From Pararhizobium qamdonense (GTDB lineage Bacteria > Pseudomonadota > Alphaproteobacteria > Rhizobiales > Rhizobiaceae), in the NCBI RefSeq assembly GCF_029277445.1, contig NZ_CP119566.1:3784001-3848000 (forward strand): a DNA stretch of 64,000 bases, read 5' to 3'. This document shows, piece after piece, positions 1 through 8,894 of the stretch (its first letter is position 1; each line of letters opens with the position of its first letter). Below the pieces are notes generated by a model that worked only from the letters and a program-made list of their open reading frames with translations, ran no database searches and had not been told where the DNA came from. Made by a program: the position numbers and the translations under genes.

Positions 1-1
1 C

Positions 2-184
2 GAGACGACGCTGACGGGATCGAAACTGGAGCTTGCAGATTTCCAGCTCGCCTTCATGCTGATCTCGGCCATCACGCTGTCTGCGATCATTCCGCTGATC
101 GGCATGTCGAAGAACGCGGGCTCATCCGTCTCCGGCCACCGCATGCGCGAAGACCCCGAAGCCGAAACGATCAGCGTCAAATAA
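2..184 (+). CDS. MFS transporter, C-terminal fragment
   Basis: The window opens inside a reading frame of 61 codons ending in TAA. It encodes the last transmembrane helix (FQLAFMLISAITLSAIIPL, about residues 14-32 of the fragment) followed by a short charged cytoplasmic tail. A last helix plus polar tail fits the end of a major facilitator transporter of the multidrug (DHA2/EmrB-like) type, but the substrate cannot be inferred from so little sequence. It converges on the VOC gene with an 11-bp gap. The 5' part lies outside the window. Confidence 0.6.
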   Translation, partial: ETTLTGSKLELADFQLAFMLISAITLSAIIPLIGMSKNAGSSVSGHRMREDPEAETISVK

Positions 185-195
185 GGGAAAACACG

Positions 196-579
196 CTATT
201 GCGGCCGCTCGCAGACCGCGGACAGCTTGTTGCCATCGGGATCGCGGACGAAGGCCGCATAGAAATTTGCGTGAAAAGGCCGTAGCCCGGGCGCACCCTC
301 GTCAGTGCCGCCATGTGCAAGCGCTGCCGCGTAAAACGCGTCAACCATGGCACGGCTTTGCGCTTCAAGCGCGACCATCGAGCCATTTCCGATCGTCGCG
401 GCCTTGCGGTTATGCGGCGTAACGACCCACAGGCGGCAGCGGGTATCGCTCTCCCTCGCATAGCCGATCTCAAGGTCATCCTGCCTGCGGCGCGTCAGGC
501 CAAGCGGCCCCAGTGCTGCATCATAAAACAGCTGCGCCCGCTCAAGATCGTTGCTTCCGAGAGTGACGTAGAGAAGCAT
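196..579 (-). CDS. VOC (glyoxalase/bleomycin-resistance fold) family protein
   Basis: 127-residue protein of the vicinal oxygen chelate fold. It starts MLLYVTLGSNDLERAQLFYDA, the usual first beta-alpha of the fold, and ends with FVRDPDGNKLSAVC, the typical final strand (DPDGN) of glyoxalase-like proteins. The family covers lyases, dioxygenases and resistance proteins that bind a divalent metal, so the reaction here is not known. It lies 3 bp downstream of rlmE on the same strand and is probably the last gene of the ppx/gppA-rlmE transcript. The alternative is a simple metal-binding protein without catalysis. Confidence 0.8.
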   Translation of the reverse strand: MLLYVTLGSNDLERAQLFYDAALGPLGLTRRRQDDLEIGYARESDTRCRLWVVTPHNRKAATIGNGSMVALEAQSRAMVDAFYAAALAHGGTDEGAPGLRPFHANFYAAFVRDPDGNKLSAVCERPQ

Positions 580-582
580 GGC

Positions 583-1362
583 TCAATCGGCCTCGGCCGT
601 GTCCCGCTCGTCCACCACTTCGCGCTCGTCGATTTCGGTTTCGCTGTCATAGAGCGAGCGGGCACCGGGCTTACGGCCCTTGAACCCTTTGGCGAGCAGG
701 AACATTTCGACCGATTCCGCCCGCGAGGCCGCCGGCTTCACATGGATGACCTGCTTGAAATTCTGCTTCAGCAGCGTCAACAGTTCGCGCTCGGCACCGC
801 CCTGGAATGTCTTGGCGAGGAAATGCCCGCCTTCGCCGAGAACGTCGATGGCGAAATAGGCCGCGACTTCGCAGAGATGCATGGTGCGGATATGGTCGGT
901 CTGGCGATGGCCGGTCGTCGGCGCCGCCATGTCGGACAAGACGAGGTCAGGCGTGCCGCCCAGCGCCGTCATCAGCTTTTCCGGCGCCGTCGGGTCGAGG
1001 AAGTCCAGTTGCAGGATATGAACGCCTGCCAGCGGGTCAAGCTCGAGAAAATCGATCGCCACCACCTTCGGATCGCTATCGGTCGAGTTCGTCACCTTGG
1101 CGGCGATCTGCGACCAGCTGCCGGGTGCGGCACCCAGATCGATGATGCGCTTGGCGCCGGACAGGATCTTGTGCTTCTCGTCGATCTCCAGGAGCTTGAA
1201 CGCCGCGCGGGCACGATAGCCTTCGAGCTGCGCGCGCTGCACATAGGGATCGTTGATATGCCGCTCGATCCAGCGCCGCGACGACGCCTTCAGCTTGCCC
1301 TTCTTGACCTTCTGGCCAAGCTTGCGCCCGGTGCGGTTTCCGCCGATCGGGGGTTTTGTCAT
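583..1362 (-). CDS. rlmE: 23S rRNA (uridine-2'-O)-methyltransferase RlmE (FtsJ/RrmJ)
   Basis: 259-residue SAM-dependent methyltransferase that modifies U2552 of the 23S rRNA A-loop late in 50S assembly. The SAM site is seen at residues 75-83 (DLGAAPGSW). The catalytic K-D-K-E tetrad is present as K56, D144 (VLSDMA), K184 (LAKTF) and E219, with spacing almost the same as in E. coli RrmJ. The basic N-terminal extension (residues 1-30, many Lys/Arg) is usual in alphaproteobacterial forms. The start codon overlaps the stop of the ppx/gppA gene by 4 bp, so translation is probably coupled. Pairing of Ppx/GppA with RlmE is common in rhizobia. Confidence 0.95.
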   Translation of the reverse strand: MTKPPIGGNRTGRKLGQKVKKGKLKASSRRWIERHINDPYVQRAQLEGYRARAAFKLLEIDEKHKILSGAKRIIDLGAAPGSWSQIAAKVTNSTDSDPKVVAIDFLELDPLAGVHILQLDFLDPTAPEKLMTALGGTPDLVLSDMAAPTTGHRQTDHIRTMHLCEVAAYFAIDVLGEGGHFLAKTFQGGAERELLTLLKQNFKQVIHVKPAASRAESVEMFLLAKGFKGRKPGARSLYDSETEIDEREVVDERDTAEAD

Positions 1363-2984
1363 TGGGTGTTTCCTTCGTGGGAACCGTATTGCATGCCGCG
1401 CGGATGGCGGCGGGCGCGTCCGCGCCGCCAGACACCATCATCGGCCATCATATCGGTCAACAGCCCCTCGCGCAGGCCGCGATCGGCAACGCGCATGCGC
1501 TCCGACGGCCAGCGGCGGCGGATGGCTTCGAGAATGGCGCATCCGGCCAGAACCAGATCGGCCCGGTCCGGCCCGATGCAGGGATTGGCGGCGCGCGCGG
1601 TGAAATCCCAGGACAACAGCCGCGCCTGCATCGCCGAAACCTCGTCGTCCGACAGCCAGAGGCCATCGACCTTGCGGCGGTCGTAACGCGGCAGATCAAG
1701 ATGCACGCCAGCCAAGGTCGTCACCGTGCCGGAGGTGCCGATCAAATGAAACCCGTTCTCGTCGCCGGGATTTTCCAGCGTCTGAATGGCCGGGCAATCG
1801 AAATTGGAGAGCATGCCCTGCACCTCGACCACCATCGCCTCGAAGCTTGCCGGCGAGACATCCTGGCCGCCATGACGTTCCGACAGCGTGACGACGCCGA
1901 CCGGCAGCGATGTCCAGTGGGTGATGTGATTGGCAAGCCGGCTCGACCGGTTCTCGCCGATCTTGATGACGGCGATCTCGGAGGAGCCGCCGCCGATATC
2001 AAACAGAACCACCGATTTGGTTTCGCGCCCGACCAGCGACGAGCAGCCGGACACGGCAAGCCGCGCCTCGGTCTCGCGATTGATGATCTCCAGCTCAAGG
2101 CCGGTTTCAGCCAGGACCCGCTCCAGGAAGGCCTCGCCGTTTTCGGCTGATCGTGCCGCCTCGGTCGCGATCAGCCGGGTTTTGCGGATCTCGCGGGTCT
2201 TCAGCTTGGCGGCGCAAACTTTCAAGGCCTCGATCGAGCGGTCCATCGCATCCTGCGACAGGCGGCCGGACGCGCCAAGCCCTTCGCCGAGCCGGACGAT
2301 GCGCGAGAAGGCATCGACGACACGGAACTGGCCGGGACGGGTCGGCTGGGCAATCAGCAGGCGGCAATTGTTGGTGCCGAGATCAAGCGCTGCATAGAGC
2401 GGCGAACCCGAATCGGACCCATGGGAAAACCCCTGGCCATTGGCGCGCCGCTCCTGGCCGGCGTGATGGCCGCTATTGGCACCTGACCCCAACCCGGATG
2501 GACGCTGCTCCTCAGCGCGCGCGACCGATGCGGCCTGTTGCTGCGGCGGCTGGCGTGCCGGATCGCTGGCAGGGCGCGGCTTTTCACTGACCGCCAGCGG
2601 GCGGCCCTGCAAGCTGCGGCGCTGCCTGTTCTTCTTGTTGCGCTTGCGGCTGGGATTGTCAGCCAATGCTGGCGCAACGGTGTTTGAACCATCGGCCTCA
2701 GTCGCTGAACTGGTGGCAATGGCAGGCTGGCCGGATTTGGAACGCCGCCTGCGTTTGCGTTTGCGCACCGGTTCTCCGGTCGCATCTGTCACTTCGGGAC
2801 GCCGTGTTTCTCCGTTACCAACGGAGGAACTGGCATTCGCAGAGGCTGCGCGGGAGGGTTTTCCCCGCCTACGCTTGCCCTTGCCGGAACGAGGTACTGA
2901 CTGCCCATCGTTGCGGTCTGCTGCCGACGCCCCGGAAACGGACGGCTGTTCGCCGTTGTCGGGGTCTCTCACGTGTCTGTCCAT
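1359..2984 (-). CDS. Ppx/GppA family exopolyphosphatase / pppGpp phosphohydrolase
   Basis: 541 residues from the chosen ATG at 2984; upstream in-frame codons exist but would run back towards the tRNA-Gln promoter and look non-coding. The catalytic ASKHA-fold domain starts near residue 197 ([14 protein letters not shown], phosphate loop 1) and has [11 protein letters not shown] as the second phosphate loop; the C-terminus has [12 protein letters not shown], typical of the family. The family hydrolyses polyphosphate or pppGpp. The first ~190 residues are unusual: low complexity, with basic clusters such as [11 protein letters not shown], and no fold is recognised there. It is divergent from tRNA-Gln and starts a transcript with rlmE and the VOC gene. 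Whether it acts as Ppx or GppA cannot be decided from sequence. Confidence 0.88.
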   Translation of the reverse strand: MDRHVRDPDNGEQPSVSGASAADRNDGQSVPRSGKGKRRRGKPSRAASANASSSVGNGETRRPEVTDATGEPVRKRKRRRRSKSGQPAIATSSATEADGSNTVAPALADNPSRKRNKKNRQRRSLQGRPLAVSEKPRPASDPARQPPQQQAASVARAEEQRPSGLGSGANSGHHAGQERRANGQGFSHGSDSGSPLYAALDLGTNNCRLLIAQPTRPGQFRVVDAFSRIVRLGEGLGASGRLSQDAMDRSIEALKVCAAKLKTREIRKTRLIATEAARSAENGEAFLERVLAETGLELEIINRETEARLAVSGCSSLVGRETKSVVLFDIGGGSSEIAVIKIGENRSSRLANHITHWTSLPVGVVTLSERHGGQDVSPASFEAMVVEVQGMLSNFDCPAIQTLENPGDENGFHLIGTSGTVTTLAGVHLDLPRYDRRKVDGLWLSDDEVSAMQARLLSWDFTARAANPCIGPDRADLVLAGCAILEAIRRRWPSERMRVADRGLREGLLTDMMADDGVWRRGRARRHPRGMQYGSHEGNTQ

Positions 2985-3237
2985 TGCGCCGCGCGGAACG
3001 ATCGCCGCTCGAGGCGCTCTCTTGATTTTCGTTGGGTGGACTTTACCAGCGCCGTCCCAATTCGCCAAATTCTTTTTGCACAGCGTGCAGCGCCGGTTTA
3101 GCGCGCCGCTTGCGATGCCGCGCGGGACGAGTTTTTCCCTAACCTTGCCGATTTTTTCCCAAAATCTATTGCATCCCCCAATCTTTTGTTTATAAGCCCG
3201 CCTCACCGGCTGGGCACAAACATCGCCCACGCAGTTT

Positions 3238-3311
3238 TGGGGAATAGGTTAACGGTAGACCCACGGACTCTGACTCCGTTAGTCCTGGTTCGAATCCAGG
3301 TTCCCCAGCCA
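3238..3311 (+). tRNA. tRNA-Gln (CTG anticodon)
   Basis: A complete cloverleaf can be folded by eye: acceptor TGGGGAA pairs with TTCCCCA, the anticodon stem is ACGGA/TCCGT with loop CTCTGAC (anticodon CTG, reads CAG), and the T arm contains GGTTCGAATCC. The discriminator base is G and the 3' CCA is encoded. Open frames crossing this region on either strand are artefacts of the tRNA. Confidence 0.96.
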
Positions 3312-3686
3312 AACCTTTCCGAAAGCGCAAAATAAAACACCGCCCGCCGCAGCCCTCCGCGCGCACACCGCCTCCCCTCATCAAAATCAGGCTTTCAATC
3401 CGCTGCGAAATCTGCGAAAGGCCTGTCGTCCGCAAGGACGGGGCGCGGCTGCTATTAGATTTAGAATAGGGCCGGGCGGGCAGATTGACGTCTCTCTCGC
3501 TGCTGCGAAAAAACGTGGCCGTCCGATTTTGTCGGGCATCGCTCTTGTGTGATGATGTCAAGGCGTTGAAAACTCATTTGATTTTCTGAGATCTGTCGAT
3601 GTTTTCCATCCGTTCTTGCGAGCTGTGGTTGATCCGCTCCGCGCAAGCAATGGGCGTTATTCATCGCATTGCGGATAGCTGGATGA
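3312..3686. other. Intergenic region, no gene seen
   Basis: 375 bp between tRNA-Gln and the glycosyltransferase gene. I see no convincing reading frame, terminator or known promoter motif. A TTGACG at about 3484 could be a -35 but has no clear -10 partner. Confidence 0.5.
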
Positions 3687-5612
3687 GTGGATATGGACGG
3701 ACAGGCAGTTGCGGCGGCGGGCGTTGCCTTTGGGCGGGGGGACTACCTCGGTGTTCTTTCGCTTCTGAGCCCCTTGCTGGGAACTTCGGCGGATGCGGCG
3801 CCGCTTGTGCTTTTGGGGGATGCTCTTGCGCATCTCGGTCTTCCGGCCGAGGCCGCGCAGGTCTTTGAGCAGGCGGCGGCTTGTCCCGGTGCAGACGTCA
3901 GTGCTTCTCTCAGCCGCGCCACGGCGCTTTATGTCGAGGCCGGCGATGACGACCGGGCGCAGTTGATCGGCATCAAGCTTCTGGACGCGATGCCTGGCGA
4001 TACTTCCCTTGCCTATCATCTGGCTTTGTCGTTCCGGCGCACCGGCGACACCGGGCTTGTCCATCTGCTTGTCGAGAGCCTTGCCAAGAGCAGCGAGGCC
4101 GATCATCTGAAGCTTGCCGGCGAGATTTTAAGCGGCAGCGAGCGCAACCCTCTGGCGCTGACGGTGTTTCGCAAGCTTGCGGCGCTCTTTCCCGATGATC
4201 CCTATACGCAGTTCAAGTTGATGTCGGTGGCGCGCGATTTCTGCGATTTTGCGGCGATCGAGACGCTCGAGCAGGCAGATGCCGTTCGATCGGCAAGTGG
4301 CGACCTGTCTTTCCTTGCGGGCGAAACGGCCTATTCGAACCTTTTGCACTGTGGCAATGAGCGGCTCAACCGGCTGGCTGCGAACAATCCCGGCCTGACG
4401 ATCCCCTCGCCCGGCCATAGCCGGCTGAGGCGGATGCGGCAGCATGCGTGGGGCGAGCGGATCCGCCTTGGTTATCTCTCCAGCGATTTCTGGAGCGGAC
4501 ATGCGACGATGCGTCTTTTGCAGAGCGTGCTGGAGGCCCATGACAAAAGCCGTTTCGACGTGACGCTGTTTTGCTATACGCCGGAGCATCACGCAGCTTC
4601 GGACGCCAACCGCTCGAAATGGGGGGAGATCGTTACCCTGCACGGTAAAAGCGACGCGGAGGCGGCCGATATCATCCGCCGGCACGATATCGACGTCCTC
4701 GTCGATCTCAAGGGCCATACCGGCGGTTCCCGGTCCAATATTCTCAACCAGATGGTGGCGCCGGTTCAGGTGGCCTGGCTTGGTTTTCCCGGCAGCGCCG
4801 TGCATGTCGATTGCGATTATATCATCGGCGACCGGATCGTGCTGCCGGCAAGCGCCAGGCAGAATTACCACGAGAAATTCTGCCTGCTGCCGGAAAGCTA
4901 CCAGCCGAACGACCCGGTGCATCGCGCCCTCCCAGACGCCATGGACCGGGGCGCGCTCGGCCTGCTGTCAGACCGCTTCGTTTTTGCCGCCTTCAATGCG
5001 GGCCGCAAGATTTCGCTTGCAGCGCTCGATTGCTGGGCGCAGATCCTGCGCCATTGCGATCATTCGGTTCTCTGGATGATGATTGATGGCGACCTGGCCC
5101 GCAGCAATATGCTTGCGGCTTTCGGCACGCGCGGGGTGAGCGCGGACAAAATCATCTTTGCATCCGCAACCGGCTATGAGGCCCATATTGCCCGGTTGCA
5201 GGCGGCCGATCTCGGGCTTGATACATTCCCCTATAATGGCCACACGACCACCTCGGACAAGCTCTGGGCGGGCCTGCCGGTGATTTCGGTGAAGGGCAGC
5301 AATTTTGCCTCACGGGTATCCGAAAGCCTTTTGAGCGCACTGGGCCTGCCGCAGCTGGTGGCCGGGACGCCGGCGGCGTTTGTCGAAATGGCGGTGCAAC
5401 TCGCACACGATCCCGGCGAAATTGCCCGCCTGAAGCAGGAAATCTCACGAAACCGTTTCATATCGCCGCTGTTTGATGCCGAGCGGTTCTGCCGCCATCT
5501 GGAACAGGGTCTGTCTATCATGGTGGACCGCGCCCGGGCGAAGCTGCCGCCCGAGCATTTCGAGGTGCCTGCCCTGCCGGTTCGCGCTCACCCGTTTTCG
5601 AGCCGGACATAA
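3687..5612 (+). CDS. TPR/SPINDLY-type O-linked N-acetylglucosamine transferase (GT41-like)
   Basis: 641 residues from GTG 3687 (ATG 3693 two codons later is equally possible). The N-terminal ~235 residues are helical and TPR-like, with alanine-rich helical pairs. From residue ~258 the GT41 (OGT/SPINDLY) catalytic region follows: RIRLGYLSSDFWSGHATMRL, then DVLVDLKGHTGGSR (about 336-349), VAWLGFPGS (about 362-370) and the C-terminal DTFPYNGHTTTSDKLWAGLPV-type UDP-binding segment. The family transfers GlcNAc or related sugars to Ser/Thr of proteins; in bacteria some modify flagellin or surface proteins. No flagellar gene is adjacent, so the acceptor is unknown. It appears to be a single-gene unit. 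Confidence 0.88.
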   Translation: MDMDGQAVAAAGVAFGRGDYLGVLSLLSPLLGTSADAAPLVLLGDALAHLGLPAEAAQVFEQAAACPGADVSASLSRATALYVEAGDDDRAQLIGIKLLDAMPGDTSLAYHLALSFRRTGDTGLVHLLVESLAKSSEADHLKLAGEILSGSERNPLALTVFRKLAALFPDDPYTQFKLMSVARDFCDFAAIETLEQADAVRSASGDLSFLAGETAYSNLLHCGNERLNRLAANNPGLTIPSPGHSRLRRMRQHAWGERIRLGYLSSDFWSGHATMRLLQSVLEAHDKSRFDVTLFCYTPEHHAASDANRSKWGEIVTLHGKSDAEAADIIRRHDIDVLVDLKGHTGGSRSNILNQMVAPVQVAWLGFPGSAVHVDCDYIIGDRIVLPASARQNYHEKFCLLPESYQPNDPVHRALPDAMDRGALGLLSDRFVFAAFNAGRKISLAALDCWAQILRHCDHSVLWMMIDGDLARSNMLAAFGTRGVSADKIIFASATGYEAHIARLQAADLGLDTFPYNGHTTTSDKLWAGLPVISVKGSNFASRVSESLLSALGLPQLVAGTPAAFVEMAVQLAHDPGEIARLKQEISRNRFISPLFDAERFCRHLEQGLSIMVDRARAKLPPEHFEVPALPVRAHPFSSRT

Positions 5613-5811
5613 CGTCATTCCAAGTTGCGGATTCGCTTCAGCGTTTTTGTGGATGCCGGACTGATTGCCAGTATAGCGGCACGGCAATCGATGCTAAGGA
5701 TCGCAGCCAAGCTGCGCGCGTGTCTTTCACGACTGCCGCAATCCAACAATCGCTATGGACGTTGTGGCTACTGCCGGTCCGTGCCCGCGAAAAATACTTG
5801 AAAGGGCCATC

Positions 5812-6045
5812 ATGGCCGAGAAATTCATTGTCATTCCCTATAAGAAGACGCGCGGCGGACTGGCCCCGGGGGAGATGCGCCAGGCATCCAATGCGGCCAG
5901 TGCGGAAAAGATTGCCGCAGCCATGGCCGACCGGTTCATCGGGGTCGCAGCCTATGCCGTGGAAGTCGATGAGGAGAGCGGCGATATGACCAGCCCGCGC
6001 CTTCTCGTGCAATTCGGGGATATTGCCGAGCTGCCGTCACCCTGA
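5812..6045 (+). CDS. Conserved small protein of unknown function
   Basis: 77 residues from ATG 5812 (MAEKFIVIPYKK); an upstream in-frame ATG at 5755 would add 19 residues of poor composition and I rejected it. The protein is acidic at its C-terminus, has an N-terminal basic strand, and no membrane segment or signal peptide. I do not recognise a domain. About 200 bp before it hold no visible promoter motif. Codon use resembles the surrounding genes, which supports a real gene. Confidence 0.6.
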   Translation: MAEKFIVIPYKKTRGGLAPGEMRQASNAASAEKIAAAMADRFIGVAAYAVEVDEESGDMTSPRLLVQFGDIAELPSP

Positions 6046-6144
6046 TGTGACGCGCATAAGGCACGTTTTCGGCATGTTTTGAGCGTAAAAAGCCGCTTTT
6101 TTCGGCAATTTGGCTGCATTTGCCTGTTTACAGGTCTTTTTCAA

Positions 6145-6169
6145 GGAACATTCGTCTCGCGGCGACGTT
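6145..6169 (+). promoter_or_regulatory. EcfG (RpoE2)-type stress promoter
   Basis: GGAAC (6145-6149), 16-bp spacer, CGTT (6166-6169). It matches the known general-stress promoter of Rhizobiales and lies 64 bp before the start of the Pro/Thr-rich membrane protein gene. Confidence 0.78.
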
Positions 6170-6233
6170 TATCGGGCAGTTGCCTTCAACGTTTGCTGGC
6201 ACAGGCACCATTTCTCGAAAGGATATGTCCGCC

Positions 6234-6716
6234 ATGAATCAACGTTTTGACCCCAGTGAAAACCGCAACGTGAATCCTGCAGCATGGCCGGCCGATCAGG
6301 CAGGTCCGCGTATCGATCCGGTGACAGGCGCGCCGGTGAACGATCCGTTGGCCAACCAGCGGCGGCCGGAAGAGCTTGAACCCCGCTCCGGACGCTCCAA
6401 GTGGCCGGTGCTGATCATCCTGCTCGCAGGTTTGGTTCTGGCGCTTCTTGTCTGGCTGCCAGCAGAATTGTCGACCGATCAGACAACCGGCACCACAACA
6501 CCGCCGCCGGCAACAACGGATCAGATGGCACCGGCTGATACGGCAACGCCGCCGGCCGATACGAGTGCAACGCCGGCAACACCCGGTACTGCAACCACTC
6601 CGGATACGAGCGCGACGCCTATGACTCCGGATACCCAGACGCCGGCCACCGGCACTGATACGCAGACTCCGGCTACGGGCACTGCCCCGGCAACCGGTAC
6701 GGCTCCGCAGAACTAA
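6234..6716 (+). CDS. Single-pass membrane protein with Pro/Thr-rich tail
   Basis: 160 residues. ATG 6234 is preferred over ATG 6225 because AAAGGA lies 10 bp before it. Residues 1-50 are polar, then a basic stretch and one transmembrane helix (WPVLIILLAGLVLALLVWL, about residues 56-74). The remaining ~85 residues are a low-complexity tail rich in Pro, Thr and Ala with repeats of the type TPATPGTATTPDTSATP, probably extended in the periplasm. No enzymatic domain is seen. The EcfG-type promoter upstream and the hairpin terminator after it make this a single-gene stress unit. Function unknown; a wall-spanning linker is one guess. Confidence 0.75.
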   Translation: MNQRFDPSENRNVNPAAWPADQAGPRIDPVTGAPVNDPLANQRRPEELEPRSGRSKWPVLIILLAGLVLALLVWLPAELSTDQTTGTTTPPPATTDQMAPADTATPPADTSATPATPGTATTPDTSATPMTPDTQTPATGTDTQTPATGTAPATGTAPQN

Positions 6717-6738
6717 CATCTGTGGCTGGTTGATATGG

Positions 6739-6773
6739 ATGGCGGAGCTGCCGATGCAGCTCCGCCATTTTTT
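6739..6773 (+). terminator. Rho-independent terminator
   Basis: Perfect 12-bp stem ATGGCGGAGCTG / CAGCTCCGCCAT with a 6-nt loop, followed by a T-run. It ends the transcript of the Pro/Thr-rich membrane protein. Confidence 0.9.
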
Positions 6774-6870
6774 GTGTCGCGCCCCGGAATTGCTTTCAGC
6801 GCCCATCCAAATGAACCAAATGTCACGCCAGCCGTTTCCCTCTCGGTTCCATGACAACGAGGACACGACT

Positions 6871-7365
6871 ATGACCGACAAGACACCGAAGCCCACCGGA
6901 CGCGAAGACGATTACCGCGATTATGAGGAACGGGACGTCGAGGAAGGCTGGCCCTATGCCGATGCCACGCCGGGATCAGAGACCAAGGTCGGCAACGGCT
7001 CTTATGGCGCGGGTGAAGAGAATTTCGATGAAGCGGGAAATCCTGGATTCCAGCGCAGCGACGAAACGGTGATCGAAAGCAAAAACGGGCCGGATCTGTT
7101 TGGCGACGAAACCGAGGCCGATGTGGACGATGACGCGCTGGAAGATGTGATTGCCAATGTGCTCGAAGACAGCGACATTGAAACGACGTCTGTGGAAATC
7201 AAGGCGCGCCGGGGTGCGGTGTGGCTGAAGGGTGCGGTTGATACGGCGCAGGAGCGCCGCAAGATCGAGTTGCTGATCTATGCGGTGCCCGGTGTCGTCA
7301 GCATTCGCAACGATCTGGAAGCAAGCGGCGTGGATGGCGGCATCCCGGCGGATTGGGACGAGTAA
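6871..7365 (+). CDS. BON domain protein
   Basis: 164 residues from ATG 6871 (MTDKTPKPTGRED); the open frame upstream runs through the preceding terminator and is not used. The first ~90 residues are very acidic and probably disordered. Residues ~90-160 form a BON domain: DDALEDVIANVLEDSDIETTSVEIKAR, then the typical GAVWLKGAVDTAQERRKIELL and VPGVVSIRNDL. BON domains bind lipids or other small ligands and are found in osmotic-stress proteins such as OsmY. There is no signal peptide. The stress-gene neighbourhood fits this role, though no EcfG-type site is visible in front of it. Confidence 0.82.
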   Translation: MTDKTPKPTGREDDYRDYEERDVEEGWPYADATPGSETKVGNGSYGAGEENFDEAGNPGFQRSDETVIESKNGPDLFGDETEADVDDDALEDVIANVLEDSDIETTSVEIKARRGAVWLKGAVDTAQERRKIELLIYAVPGVVSIRNDLEASGVDGGIPADWDE

Positions 7366-7421
7366 CTTCAGGGTTGCATCACAATGAGGGATTGTGAGCT
7401 TCGTTGATATGAGGGGATTTC

Positions 7422-8309
7422 ATGCAGAAGGCGGGGATGGGCGCGGCCGGAAGAAACAAGATTTCCGGCCGGCCGTATAACACACAGACCGATGACAAGG
7501 CGACGGCTGCGAAATTTGCGGTTGGGGTTGGCCGTGGCATCGGCGGTGCGCTGCTGTTTGCATTGCCGATGCAGATGACCATGGAGATGTGGGCACTCGG
7601 TTTTACCATGGACCGCTGGCGGCTGGCTCTGCTTCTCGTTCTCACCATTCCGCTGTTGATCGGCATTTCCCACCGGATCGGCTTTGAAGAGACGTTTTCC
7701 TGGAAGACGGCGATCCGCGATGCGATGATCGCGTTCGGGATCGGCATCTTTACCAGTGCGGTGACGCTGTGCCTGTTCAAGCTTCTGATGGCAGACATGC
7801 CGGCGCAGGAGATTACCGGCAAGATTGCGGTCCAGGCTATTCCGGCCAGCATCGGCGCGCTTCTGGGGCGCAGCCAGCTGGGCAGCGGCAAGGATGACAC
7901 CGAGGACGATCAGAAGGACAGCTATGGCAGCGAGCTCTTCATGATGGCGGTCGGCGCACTGTTCCTCAATCTCAACATGGCGCCGACGGAAGAGATGATC
8001 CTGATTTCCTACAAGATGACGCCATGGCATGCGTTGGCGACCATCATCTTGTCCATCACGCTCATGCATGCCTTTGTCTACGCGGTGTCCTTCAAGGGCG
8101 GCCATGAGCTATCGGCCGATACGCCGTGGTGGCATGCGTTTGTCCGCTTCACCCTGCCCGGCTACGTGATTGCCCTGCTGATCAGCCTTTACGCGCTCTG
8201 GAGTTTCGAGCGGCTGGACGGCGGATCGTTCACGCCGGCGATGATGGCGATGATCGTGCTTGCCTTTCCCGGCGCCATCGGCGCGGCTGCCGCGCGGCTC
8301 ATTTTATGA
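7422..8309 (+). CDS. TIGR02587 family integral membrane protein
   Basis: 295 residues with about seven hydrophobic helices after a polar N-terminus. Recognisable family segments are MTMEMWALGFTMDRWRLALL, IGFEETFSWKTAIRDAMIAF and the conserved NLNMAPTEEMILISYKM. TIGR02587 is a family of unknown function that occurs as a two-gene operon with TIGR02588, exactly as here (the partner starts 9 bp downstream). GAGGGG precedes the start. Acidic residues inside helices suggest a transporter or channel, but that is only inference. Confidence 0.85.
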   Translation: MQKAGMGAAGRNKISGRPYNTQTDDKATAAKFAVGVGRGIGGALLFALPMQMTMEMWALGFTMDRWRLALLLVLTIPLLIGISHRIGFEETFSWKTAIRDAMIAFGIGIFTSAVTLCLFKLLMADMPAQEITGKIAVQAIPASIGALLGRSQLGSGKDDTEDDQKDSYGSELFMMAVGALFLNLNMAPTEEMILISYKMTPWHALATIILSITLMHAFVYAVSFKGGHELSADTPWWHAFVRFTLPGYVIALLISLYALWSFERLDGGSFTPAMMAMIVLAFPGAIGAAAARLIL

Positions 8310-8318
8310 GGAACCACC

Positions 8319-8864
8319 ATGGCTGACGCCAAACCGGTCAAATCCAGCAGCCGCATCTCCAACAGCGGCCCACCCAAGAGCGGCCCACCCAAAAGCAATG
8401 GGGCCAAAAGCGACGCGGCCAAGAGCGACGCGGCAAAGAGTGGCACGTCCAAAAGCGAGACGTCCAAGAGCCGCACGGTGGGGCGCGGCGCGCATTGGAT
8501 CGAATGGCTGACCGGCGGAATTTGCGCCCTGCTCGTGGCCGCGATGATCGGTTGGATCAGCTATGATGCTGTCACCTCCGCTGGCGGCGCGCCGCAACTT
8601 TCCGTCAGCATTCTCAGCCAGCGGGCGTCTCCGGCAGGTGGCGGTTATGAGGTGTCTTTTACCGTCGAAAACAGGGGCAAGCGGACCGCCGCGTCCGTGC
8701 CGGTAAAGGGGGAGGTGCTGAACGGAGATAGCGTGATCGAGACGCAGGAGATCACATTTGATTATGTCCCGGCTCAGTCATCCGCGACCGGCACGCTGCT
8801 CTTCAAGACCGATCCATCCGCCAACACCTTTACCATCGTCGCGTCGGGCTATACCGATCCGTGA
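8319..8864 (+). CDS. TIGR02588 family membrane-anchored protein
   Basis: 181 residues: a cytoplasmic N-terminus, one transmembrane helix (WLTGGICALLVAAMIGWISY, about residues 66-85) and a ~90-residue periplasmic beta-rich domain (LSVSILSQRASPAGGGYEVSF, VENRGKRTAASVPVKGEV). This is the partner family of TIGR02587 and both have unknown function. Odd feature: residues 16-50 are seven tandem pentapeptides of pattern S-x-x-x-K (SGPPK twice, SDAAK twice, and others), encoded by near-identical 15-bp units. The repeat region may vary in copy number between strains. Transcribed with the preceding gene. Confidence 0.85.
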   Translation: MADAKPVKSSSRISNSGPPKSGPPKSNGAKSDAAKSDAAKSGTSKSETSKSRTVGRGAHWIEWLTGGICALLVAAMIGWISYDAVTSAGGAPQLSVSILSQRASPAGGGYEVSFTVENRGKRTAASVPVKGEVLNGDSVIETQEITFDYVPAQSSATGTLLFKTDPSANTFTIVASGYTDP

Positions 8865-8894
8865 TAAAAGCCATGCGGTAGAAACATCTGCCGC

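Noticed and set aside
313..1686. Long plus-strand open frame (457 codons) opposite the VOC and rlmE genes
   Set aside because: Antisense shadow: Arg/Gly-rich translation without domains, while the minus strand encodes a complete RlmE with its catalytic tetrad.
3190..3561. Minus-strand open frame of 123 codons over tRNA-Gln
   Set aside because: It reads through the antisense of a complete tRNA; its GEPGFEPGLTESES-type translation is a well-known false gene product.
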